Below, piece by piece: positions 12,891 to 23,693 of a stretch of 64,000 nucleotides of DNA (position 1 is its first letter; every line of letters starts with the position of its first letter). Origin of the DNA: Dirofilaria immitis (Eukaryota; Nematoda; Chromadorea; Rhabditida; Onchocercidae); the NCBI GenBank assembly GCA_024305405.1, contig JAKNDB010000087.1, positions 6,574,501 to 6,638,500 on the forward strand. The letters run 5' to 3'. The notes under the pieces are model-generated. The model searched no databases. It saw only the letters and a list, made by a program, of their open reading frames with translations, and was not told the DNA's origin. A program made the translations under genes and the position numbers.

Positions 12891-14183
12891 CGACATAATT
12901 GTTGCATTTGAAGAAAAATTCACTGTTTTATTTTGTTTGATATTGATATATTACACAAATCATGTGGAATTAATAAATTCAATTCTAATTAATTTCATCA
13001 GCAATAAAATTTTTGTTGTAATTGTAGAATGGATAATTTAAGAATGAGAACAATGTATCGGAAGAGATATTATTCTAATATTATTAGAAAATTATCAATT
13101 ATCCTATCAGTACTTGGTATCTGCTAAAAAATAAACCAGTTGCTTTGTCAAAGGCTTCCACTGATGAACAATCTTGAAGTTTCTTCTATTATTTTCTGAT
13201 TATTTTTTTCGACTAAGTACTTCCTTTCTCCAAGATATATTACATTGCCAAATTTATATTCCCTATGAAAATACTTCACTATGAAGATACTCCAATTCTT
13301 AAAACTTTTTCTGCTTTGTTTGTAACTGATATTAAGAACTTCCTATTTTCCTGTATAACAATCTAATGATCATACATATAGTTCAAATCGAAATTTTTTT
13401 AAAACTATGCTTCTAAAGAAAAGTTAATGTGGTAATATTTCTAAGCAATATTATTTATGGCCAACTATAAAACCAAAAACAAACTGAGCATATGATGAAA
13501 CTAGAGGCCTATAGTATTCTTTCTATTAAAAATTTTTTAATAACTTATTGTTTTGTATAATTTTGAACAAACATTATTCTGAAAATAGTATGAATAAAGT
13601 CAATTCATATCCGAACATAAAAATAACTGAATAATGGAAAATTAAAATTTTCAACCTGATATTCCAAAAAAATGATGAAAAGGCATAATTTTAATCACTG
13701 AAAATTATGAACGTTGGTTAGCCGTAAATAAGAAAAGAATTAAATTAAAAGAATTAAATTATCATCGTGATGACAAAGTGATAGCCAATCAATTTCGGTA
13801 ATGTTCGCTCTTTTTGATTAGAATGCACAACTCACTTTACACATGAGCCTTTAAACTCTTTAGAAGAAATTTGCGAAAAACAATTTGGAAAAACAGAAAT
13901 CTATTAGATGATGCTTCAATTTTTAAAGGAAAACTTTTTCAGAAAAGAAAGTTGTTAGTTTTGTATAATGGCAGTTATATCGGATGAACAAGAAATGTTA
14001 TATTATTGTCTTTGTATAAATATACATAATCTAATATTACAAAACAAATCATTTTTTTGTACGGAAATTGGGTTTATCAATATTATGAAATGTCATTATC
14101 AATGCAGTGATAACTATCTGATTAAAATGAATTGAATCTCACTGAATGCAACTGCGATTCAGAATACTGTTTTTAAAATAAGT
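12891..14183. other. Intergenic region
   Basis: It contains the 3' UTR and poly(A) signals of the preceding plus-strand gene (AATAAA at 12,972 and 13,003). On the other side it contains the 3' flank of the minus-strand peptide gene. No other coding exon or RNA gene is seen. Confidence 0.5.
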
Positions 14184-14584
14184 TCATTTTTTTGCTACGT
14201 GTTTTCCCAATTTTGCTGTCAACTTCTTTAGCAGCATATCTCTCAACAGTTTCATATTCAGCGCGTGAACCGCAGATCTTACGGGCAGTTCTAACGCGAT
14301 ATTTTCCATCGTGAAGAGATCATCGTAGTCATTGGAGCTCTCGACTTGAATTTTCTTTGCTGTATCTGTAATCTGATCAGTCTTTGTTGTATCCTTGAAT
14401 TGGATTCTCTTCGTGATGTCCGTAGCTTCAATATTCTTTGTAATCTCGGGTGTGCTTATGAATTTAACATTTGTTGCAATAACATTTTTGTGGAATCCAT
14501 TAACTTATTTTCTGTAGTGTCATCAGACGTTATAGGTTGTAGTAACACTGCTACGAGAACCCAAATTTTAAATCTTCCACACAT
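14184..14584 (-). CDS. Candidate secreted peptide (neuropeptide-like) precursor
   Basis: On the minus strand an ATG at 14,584 opens a classic signal peptide (positive start, then KIWVLVAVLLQPITS). Exon 1 (14584-14505) joins exon 2 (14454-14184) across a 50-base intron starting GTTAAT and ending AAG, giving about 116 residues. There is no cysteine in the presumed mature part. Dibasic sites occur as KR (after DIT), KK (before IQVESSNDYDD) and a terminal KK. An LGK near the C-terminus could be an amidation signal. The C-terminal third (LPVRSAVHALNMKLLRDMLL and the following KKLTAKL) would form an amphipathic helix, as in ligands of class B GPCRs, but I cannot assign a family. The weak AAG acceptor is the main doubt. 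The frame of exon 2 stays open for about 105 codons, which supports coding. Confidence 0.5.
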
Positions 14585-16725
14585 TTATAAAATCCAGAAG
14601 AATAGTACTACTTCAAATCCTTTAAATAACGTCTAGGTAATATAAAATTTGAAGAATTCGACTGGAATTGAGCACCTAGCACCAGTCAAAAATGATAGTA
14701 AAAAAATTCTAAAGAAATAAATTTTATACTTTTCTTATTTATGAAAGCCCAAATAGCATTCATGCAAATTTATCAAATTTCTCTATTAAACATTTCAAAG
14801 CATCCAATCGTAGATTTTAACGAATAACTGAATCGATGAATCTTATAGTACTGCTAATTACGTTGAAAATAGACTTCAACATAGTTAGAAGAAAGGAAAA
14901 GATACATTTCTTTCTTTTCTCCTATACAAAATAACATATTTAAACCTTGGAGAGATCAGTTAGAATTGACTGATCATCGAGTAGAATCGATCATTTGTAA
15001 CATTGAAATTTTACTTTAATCAAGTAAAATAATTAGCTAAATGGAAAGAAAGGAGAAGAAAGAATAAAATGTAGAGCTAATATAATGAACAAGTTGAATT
15101 TTGACATCGGTATAATGAATCATCGTACAATCGATAGAAAGGAATAGAGTAGAATTTTAAAAATTTTTTTGCTCAGCCATAAGTTGGAGGTTAAAACTTA
15201 CTTCTTCTACTAGAATCTATAACGCCTGCTGCTATATGTAATTGTAAAATTGAGAAATCTAATTATTTCTATAATTAAAATAATTACTGGATATATGTCT
15301 AAGAATATGAAAATCTATTATTATCAAAATAGCTTAATTTAATTAACGCTATGTATAGTAAGCATAAACTAATGTGGTCGTACAATAGTATGTTGTCTCA
15401 AAAAAACGAAATTATTTAAAATAATCGAATTGTTTGCATAAATAAAATTATTTGTATTGAAAAATTATTAAACGAAATCTATGAAAAGTTACTCATATAT
15501 ATTTCTTTTTCTTCAATCAACACTGTTTTTATGAGTATACGCATTTATGAAAATTATTATTTTATTATTATGCAATTTATTATGACTAACATGCTCCAAT
15601 CTAATTGTTCAACTTCAAATGGATCAAACTCAGATTATTACATAACTTCACTGAATGATTTAAGCTGCATATATCAATAATTCAAGAAAATGAACGAATG
15701 ATTAACAGAAAATGACTAATGAGTTTCACACCGAAATTATCATTCGTTGCATGTTGTGCAAACAATTCATTTCCCTGAACATTTGATATAAAATACTTTT
15801 TTTTCAGCTAATCTGTTGTAATCCCTGAAACCAAAAAATCTTGCCATTCGAATAATTTTCATGTTGATATGTCAATCATTCATGGAATCAGCTTTATCAG
15901 TTAATCAGTAAGAAGTAAGGAATACACATATAATTTGCAAGTAATTGACTGAAATTCTGATTATTTTGGTAACTCATATCATTTTGACTTCTTTCTTGCT
16001 TCCTTGCGATTTAGATTTCCTTTCTAAAAATCAAAATATTTTGATGTAATATCGATTTTAAGAAAGTGTAATTTCAACTACAAATATGCTTAAGTATGGC
16101 TTCTTAAAGTGTAAAAACCTATTTAATTCTACGATGGAATATTTCACACTAACATCCGATATATAGCATGAAAGGATGCAATTATATTTTTATCGCCATA
16201 ATGTGATACAACAAAATGAAAATTGAAAAAGAGCGTAATGCAAATGCTTAATAATATTGAGTATCTAAGAGTTTTTTCGAATCCGAAAGGATACAGAAAC
16301 TTCTGAATGCCATTTCTCTACTATTTTCTGGGACTCACAAACATTATTTTGAATTATAATTAATGCTTAGTGCTTATCAAGATGCATTTGCTACAGAATT
16401 TAATTAATCCTTTGTGTTCTATAAGCTATTTCTATATTTAATTTATACATGAAGATGGCGGAAGAAATGATTTGTTGTCATCGCAGAGGTAACAAACCTT
16501 TTGTATCCTTTTTATTGCTTATTTTCTTTTTTGATTTTTTTTTCGTCATTATTGTAACTTACCGATTTTGATGATATGCTGAAATCCAAAAATAGGTTTT
16601 TTTGTCTCCATCACAAATTAGAAACCAAAAGTAAATTGTTGAGGAAGAAATTATGAATTATTAGGTATTTTTTCAATAAATGTTTTCAATTGTCGATTTA
16701 ATTCAAAATATAATTTAATTTTCAA
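14585..16725. other. Intergenic region
   Basis: I see no gene. The part next to 14,585 would hold the promoter of the minus-strand peptide gene. The rest is AT-rich with only short frames. Confidence 0.5.
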
Positions 16726-17110
16726 TTATTCTTTAAAAGAAAATTTTGAAACAAACGGAGTAGTGGATAATACTGCCGTCTTAACATCTTTTTCTGGTTC
16801 ATCTTGCTAGAAAATTAAAGTCAATTAGTTAAAGCAATAGTTTAAGCTGATGTTTTTTTTAATATATTAGTAGATGAATTTGAGATGATTAAAACAGCAT
16901 AAATATAAATTGCTTAGCTCTAAACAGTCTAAATTAGTTTTTTTTTAAAAAAATGAACTTTTCTCTCTCTTCATCACCGATTGATGGTGTTACTGCGGCC
17001 ATTCCTGGTTTTTCGATTTCAGATGATACCAATTCATTTTTTAGAACTACTTGTTCACCAGATGGTACATCTTCAGTAGCCAATTTTGCAGATGAGGATT
17101 CCTTGTTAAT
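16726..17110 (-). CDS. 3' exons of an unrecognised Glu/Ser/Thr-rich protein
   Basis: Two minus-strand exons fit together in phase 0. The first runs 17110-16994, after a TTTTAG acceptor, and ends at a GTAACA donor. The terminal exon runs 16806-16726, after a TTTCTAG acceptor. They encode about 65 residues of acidic, Ser/Thr/Val/Pro-rich sequence (SAKLATEDVPSGEQVV, EIEKPGMAA, QDEPEKDVKTAVLSTTPF), probably disordered. The 5' part is missing. Possible upstream exons on the same strand are a Lys/Glu-rich segment at about 17,740-17,930 (ANKKKEKIEEKESEEKE) and a segment at about 18,575-18,645 ending in a CAG/GTAGAG donor, but their phases do not join cleanly. No domain is recognised. Confidence 0.4.
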
Positions 17111-20100
17111 CTAAAATTCTCAATGCAATATTAAATGTAAATATTCTCGGAGTTGAAACATCGTGAAGATTCTCCAATTAATAGCCGTACCTAAGCACTA
17201 AAATAAACATTTCAAAAAAGGATGAAAACTCACAATTGATCTAAATTTGGCATCAAATTATTGTCAGTGATTCAAATATAAAGATAAGGTTTGAGAAATG
17301 TGGTAAAATGATTTAATATGTTACCTCTTGATATTGAAATTTTATGACGAAATTTTATAACAGTGTTAGTATAATAAGGCCATTTTCATAACTTTTCAAA
17401 ATAATGAATTAATTTTAGATGTCAATATATAGCAATCGTTGCTATTATAAATATTAGCAGTATTGCAGATTTTTTGAGAGACTAGTCCGGGCCGAAATAT
17501 AGTTAAAAATGCATATGGAAAAAATCAACTTAGTCTACTTATTACTCGTCAAACAGATTGTAGCACACAGCATAAAAGACAATAATTGAATAAGATGGAT
17601 CATTTTCTTGTGCAACTTATCCATTTTGAAAATTTAATTTATGAACTAATTGAACGAAAGAGGAAAATATTATAATGGTCAAAAAGTAAATAGACATATG
17701 CTATTTTATAGGACAAACAATTTTCAAGTGATATAGCTGAATAATTTGTAAACCTCTCCAGAAGAATGCTTCGAAGTTTTCTTTTTCTTCGCTTTCTTTT
17801 TCTTCGATTTTTTCTTTCTTTTTATTGGCTAAAAGCTTAAATTTTATCATTTCTGAAATTATTGATCGTTCATCTATTATTCTTAAGAAACTAAGTTGCT
17901 TTTTATCTTTAAAAATGTGAAAAAACAAAGAAATTTTGTCACTGTGTTCTTTAGTACTGAATTTATCAAGGCCAGTTCAACTCATAATGATTCGATCAGA
18001 ATTAAACAATCAATTTTGAAATTTATTTATGATTAAACAGTTTTGTATGCAAGCTTTTAGACTCTTATTATGCAGTTTAATCGTTTAATTAAATAAAATA
18101 TCCATTATGTATTTATTTATTCAAATTTTTAAAGACTCCTATTTTCCATTTTTCTTTATGAGGAACTTCTATTCTCAATTTGTCTTTAAAAATTTGAATA
18201 AATCAGCAGGTAATACTTTAGCCAAACATATTTGCCCTTAAACTTTTCAATTTTTTTTTAGTCTTGAGTGGTTGCTGCTTATTGGTCAATCTTCGTTCGA
18301 TACAGTTGATTGCGGTGATTTTAATATGATTTGTATTTCCATGAAGCTAATGATTCTCAGTTTGAACTGAATGAAATGATTGCGACTCATTGCAGCTGGT
18401 CACAAGCACATGTTTGGTACAAAATGTTTGCCTTGGCTTTTCAAAGAAGTTGATAGTGAACGAAAGTTATCATCAAGTCATCCAAATTATATTGAACGAT
18501 AAGACATTTCTTAGTTACTATTATTCCACCTTAATTTTTCATCTTTTTTCTTATAAATTTTTGTACTCTACCTGAATTTGCTCTTGTCTCAAGGCACCTT
18601 GTATTTCCACTTTTCGACTATGCAATTTTTCTTTTCTCTTGAAAACAGTTATAAATTAAAATAATTCAATGCTTTGTTTAACGATAAAAAGTTATAATGG
18701 CACGCTTCATATTTCAGTCTAATCGCTGTATTTGAAGTGATTATTATGTGTTAAGAATATTTATAAATAAATGTGTGCAAAAAAATTTAATTTCAGCCTT
18801 CGTACTTTAATTTAAATTTATTCTTGTAATGGTTTTGCAAAATAAATCAGATAATTGAGATAATTTTTTTAGCGTTAAATACAAAGAAACTACAATTTTC
18901 GATATTTTGATAAATTATTTTAAAAATTAAACTACCAACTTTGAATAGCTAAACGAAAAACTAACTTTAATAAAATAATAATATGCAAAAACGAAAGCTA
19001 TAAAAGCCACGATAAAAGTGGTTTTAACTTTTCCTATTCGACGTAACCGTTCAATCATTAAAAAACATTTACAAAACATATCGGAAATATATCTTTTACG
19101 TTTAAATAATTTTTATTTTTGATTAAGTAAACTTTGCATAAAATTTCCGAAACGATCATTTCAGCAACATCTCATTATAAAACCGTTTGGAATTATTACA
19201 CTTTTAAGCTGAGCAGATGAGAAATTGGCAAGGAAAAACAATTTAGGATAATAAAAAATGGTATAAAAAGGTCAAGAAGATGAAAAAGTCATAGACATTT
19301 TTAATTCGCACAATTGGCATATGCAATTGGATTGGTAATGAAAATGCCTTCGATTGAATGTGAAGCACATACATATATCAATGTTAAAAAAATTTTTTTT
19401 GTTCTGCTCGATCAGATTTAGTTTTTCAGAAGTAGAAAAGTATGAAAATAAGTGCTTTGAAATATACTGAATGTTGTGTGCTACTCATTTCACTATGTAA
19501 TGATATCACAATAATTTCTTAATTTGTTTCCTTAAATCTTTGATAGGAATATTTTTAAATATCTCTAATAATACGTTATTTAATAGCTATTATTTAGTTA
19601 CTGCTAATGTTTATGCTCCAAAGCCGTTCAAATCTGTGATAGAGGCCATAATTCATTCATTTCTAGTCTTGGCTTGAAAGAAAGAAGAAGCGGAAAGAAC
19701 AGCTGAAAGATGCATGATGACAGTATCCACTCTACCATGTAAATTACCCATTTAAAAGCTAGTTAAAAGCGAAATACCGCAAATTGGTTGCCCTATTCCA
19801 TTCATTAACAAGGCACTTTTAGAGACGATGAAACAGTAGAGTCGATGCTTCAAGTGGTTGCTGAAATAGTTTTAGAAAAATAGAGATTTAGAGAATTTAG
19901 AATGAAAAAACAATGAGTAGTCAGTTAACTGTGGTTTTGAAACGATTTGCAAAATGCAATCAATTCTTTCGGGTGATATGAGATCATTAATTATTAAAAG
20001 GAGTAGGACATAAGACGACAACGAAAGAGAAAGCTACCGGAAGCGTTGGCAATTGGAAGGCATTAAATCAATGCTTGTTATTTAGACTTGCAGTTGCGAT

Positions 20101-20254
20101 CGAATCTCAAATCTTCGAAATAATATTCTCAAAAATATAATCAAATATCTTCTTAAATTGCATTCCGTTTGTATATGACTATGTATTTAATGCACAAAGC
20201 GAATGCAATCATAAGGTTAAGAATTCTTCACCAAAAATTCAAATAGCTTAAGAG

Positions 20255-20371
20255 ATGAAAAAAGGAAAAGTTATGATGAAGCAGTTTTTATTGTTAATTT
20301 GTCATTCGTTTTACATCTATCAGGCGATTGTCGGCGAATCAGTTACAATTTCATATGTAATGCAAATTTGA
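20255..20371 (+). CDS. Possible first exon encoding a signal peptide
   Basis: An ATG opens 38 codons with a Lys-rich start and a hydrophobic core (MKQFLLLICHSFYIYQAIVG), a good secretion signal. A TAT/GTAATG donor at about 20,357 could end the exon in phase 0. No downstream exon could be joined with confidence; a Glu/Lys-rich frame at 20,610-20,706 is the nearest candidate. It could be a chance ORF. Confidence 0.2.
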   Translation: MKKGKVMMKQFLLLICHSFYIYQAIVGESVTISYVMQI

Positions 20372-20456
20372 TAAAAGTAAAAAATTCAAAAGTTGCATCT
20401 ATTGTCAAAATTTTTCATTTATATCGGTTTTGATATAAGGGTATTTAAATTTTTTT

Positions 20457-20488
20457 ACTTTAATGAATCCATACTTTAATGAATCCAT
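20457..20488. repeat. 16-base tandem repeat, two copies
   Basis: ACTTTAATGAATCCAT occurs twice in direct succession. No function is suggested. Confidence 0.85.
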
Positions 20489-23399
20489 TGTTAAAAATAA
20501 AAGTATATTCCAATTAGATAGCTCATAATTATTCTTCGTCTGATCACTATGGAAGATTAGGAGATTTTTGAGATTGACATTTTAAAAGGTCAAATGAGAG
20601 TATGATAAATGAAACGTGAAGAAAACGAGGAAACTCCAATAAAAACAGAGAAAATTTGGGAACTAGAAATCATATCGAGAATTAGGGAATCGCGAAATAA
20701 GCAATAGCTACAGAACATAGATTATATTATAATTGGACAAATATTACAAACAAAGAGGTGAATGGGTCAACTAAGGACTGCTGCATATTGCACAAATGAA
20801 CATAATAAGCACCCAGTCTATCTTATGGTTGTAGATATTTAATTACTGCATCCAACCCTCGATGATATTAAATAATTGCGATAAAACCTGTGATCTGAAG
20901 ACAATTAATATTAGATAAATATTGTATAAAATATTGCAAAGATTTTTACATTAACCTCACCTAATTTCCATTGGCTTTGACCGTATGCAAATATAAGTTG
21001 CGATTTCGTTATTATAATTATTTTTTACTACAACAAATTAACAAGATCATAATAAGAAGTTTAATAATAATTCATGCTTGTAAGATATTAAGAAAAAATT
21101 AAGCTTCTATCTACCGATGCAGATTGATAGTGTTATAATAATATTAATAGCTTAAAATACAACATTTATTGTTATTTTCATATTTATGAATCTAAAATAT
21201 AGACAGAGTCATACCACGACACGTCATGATGTCTTAAATCGGAATCTACTTTGCAGATGCATTTTTACTTATACTTGTATTGATGTTTACATTCAATTTC
21301 AGATTTGCATAACTAAATTAAATGCATGTTTTACCTCCTAAATAACTCATAAAGGATAATTATTTACACATTTTATTTCATGAATTTCTTAATTTACAAG
21401 CTTTATTTGATGACGAAAAAGGAATCATAGAATGGATCGTTTTATTGGTGCCATTTTTTGTTTTGGAAGAGAGTTTGATAACGATGAAAAAAGAAGGTAA
21501 AGTGTATTGCCTGCTGTGATCCCTTTCTGATTTGCGGTATCACAGTATTTAGATATCACAGCTCTAACCCATCACGCATTTAGTCACATTTCCTGTTTAT
21601 GTACCTTTTCTTCCATCTATTGTTTGTAATGAAACCGCTATTTCATTTTCTATATGATTCTATTTTAACTATCCGACATTTAATGGATGTTACTTCCCTT
21701 CATATCACTCATATTTTTATTACTTTTCAGTGACAATGTTCCTTCCTGAAGCAGCTCAACTGATACGTCCATTCGCGCACCGATAGTATTTACGTCACAA
21801 ATGAAACAAAAATTTATCAAGACAGTACCGTATTACAATAACCTCTCGTTTCATATTCAGATCATTTTTACATTATCAATCGTTTTTAAGAACTTAACTG
21901 ATATTTGTATGGTAAATATTATCAACCGAATGTTACAGGACTTTTCCATTCATCGATTTATGATTTGAATTTTTTTTCACCGTCATTACCGATCTCACTT
22001 TCATTCGGCATCATTTCTACTAATTATTACATTCCAATTTAAGGGAATCAATTTTAATCAATACAAACTTTTCTGACTGCTCAATTTTTCAATATTATTA
22101 TATCTTATATCATCGTTATTGTTATCATCATCATTGCATTCATTACCAATGTATTTTAGGAAATATTATCTCAAATGTTGAACAAAATGATGAATACAAG
22201 AAATCAAGAATTGAGTAACAGTATATTATAAACTGCAAAATATATATGCAGAGAAATCCATTTCATTTCTATTCTGTAAGCATCAGTTCTATATATTTTC
22301 ATATACTTAGAGTAATTATGAACAAAAATCTTTTTTGATTGGAATATGCGATAAATATGACTTCTTGTTTGAATTTTCTTCCATTCTCAAATATCTAATT
22401 AAATGTTACAAAGTTTTGTTGTAGTTGAATATTTTGACGATCATTGATGTCAATGAACACTAAGAAGAAATAAAGTCAGAAAACGATTGAACTAATAAGA
22501 ACAAATACAATAAAAAATGTTAAAATATCATCAAAAGTGTAAAAATATCGGCAAATAATGTAAAGGTTTTGAAATATTAAAAAAACTTGAAAAATGGTTT
22601 GAAATAAAACTCAAAAATTCTTCCTTCAATAGTGCTAAGTTTCTTAATTTTCAACAGTTCCTCCAATTTTTTATCGTCTATCTAGTAAATTTGAATGGTT
22701 GGAGAACATTAATTTAGTAAATTTAGTTTTCTAGATTTTAAATTTATAGTAATATCTTTTATCTAATCAGTTATAAATCAAACAATTCTAATTATTATCA
22801 CTGATTGCTCCATCACTTTATGAGCAAAAAAATAAATGAGTGCCTGGAAATGCACCAAGCCGATTAAATTGTATTCGAGTTAAATTTGAATTAAATATTT
22901 AATGTAACACAATCACTTCGTAAATTTCATATTTTTTGACATATCGATTCTTATAAAATCTTATTATTGTGATAATTATCTTACTCGGTTCAATATTCCT
23001 ACCATAGCTTATAAAGCGACTTAGAGAACTGATATTTGATATAGAATCGCTGAAAAATAAGTATTTGGAATAATTAGGAGATAATATTCGATATAATAAT
23101 ATGCAGAAAACTGAATACATTTTTAATGAAATTCGAAGTTTTACTTTTACGAGAAAAGCAATCAATGAATAATTTTTCCTACTTCATCCCTTTCTTATTA
23201 CTCAGATATCGATGCGAAAATAATTGTTTGATACTAAGAAGTGAACGAGTGAAATTAAAAGCATTTCATCCTGAAACAGCCAGCAATATCGACAGTAGTA
23301 GTATTGTAAGATGTCTAAAGCTTTGAGAAAGTTAGGGATCAGTTATGAACTTCGTCCATTCAATATTCTCCTTATCATTCCAACCAAATAAAAGAGAAA

Positions 23400-23690
23400 A
23401 GTCGAATTACCGTTCAGTTTCTAGCTGAACTCATCTCAATCGCCAAGCCCACAGCAATGATTGGCTGAAATATGGCATCTCAGTTGCTAGGCTAAACGAT
23501 GTCGATACTCCCTCCAGTGGGTTCTCTACTCCGCCTATTTCCGTAACGTAACGTGGATATGGTGCGTCCCCTTCGGAAGATGGGTTGGACGAGCATAATG
23601 GTTTCCAAGGCTTCCGAGCCAAGAAAAGAAGGAAATTAGGGGAAGGAGATGCCGGACGTTGCTGCCGCAGTACGGGAAGGAAACTAACTG
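23400..23690 (+). promoter_or_regulatory. Putative promoter/5' UTR of the ETS gene
   Basis: Base composition rises sharply in G and C immediately before the ETS start codon. The open frame on the opposite strand (23,431-23,721) is best read as a by-product of this composition. Several GGAA cores, including TTCGGAAG near 23,572, resemble ETS-binding sites. A CCGCAG at 23,665-23,670 could be a trans-splice acceptor. Confidence 0.4.
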
Positions 23691-23693
23691 CAA

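Larger units (their letters stand above)
17111..23690. other. Long gene-poor region upstream of the ETS gene
   Basis: Apart from the possible 5' exons of the minus-strand gene (up to about 18.65 kb) and a signal-peptide-like ORF at 20,255, no gene is supported. A short tandem repeat lies at 20,457. At 21,730 a good TTTTCAG acceptor is followed by an ATG and 16 codons, which may be a non-coding or alternative first exon. Bases 23,400-23,690 are clearly GC-richer and probably form the promoter and 5' UTR of the ETS gene. Confidence 0.45.

Noticed and set aside
14346..14636. 96-codon plus-strand ORF rich in Cys, Asn and Ile
   Set aside because: It lies opposite the candidate peptide precursor, whose signal peptide and dibasic sites make the minus strand more credible.
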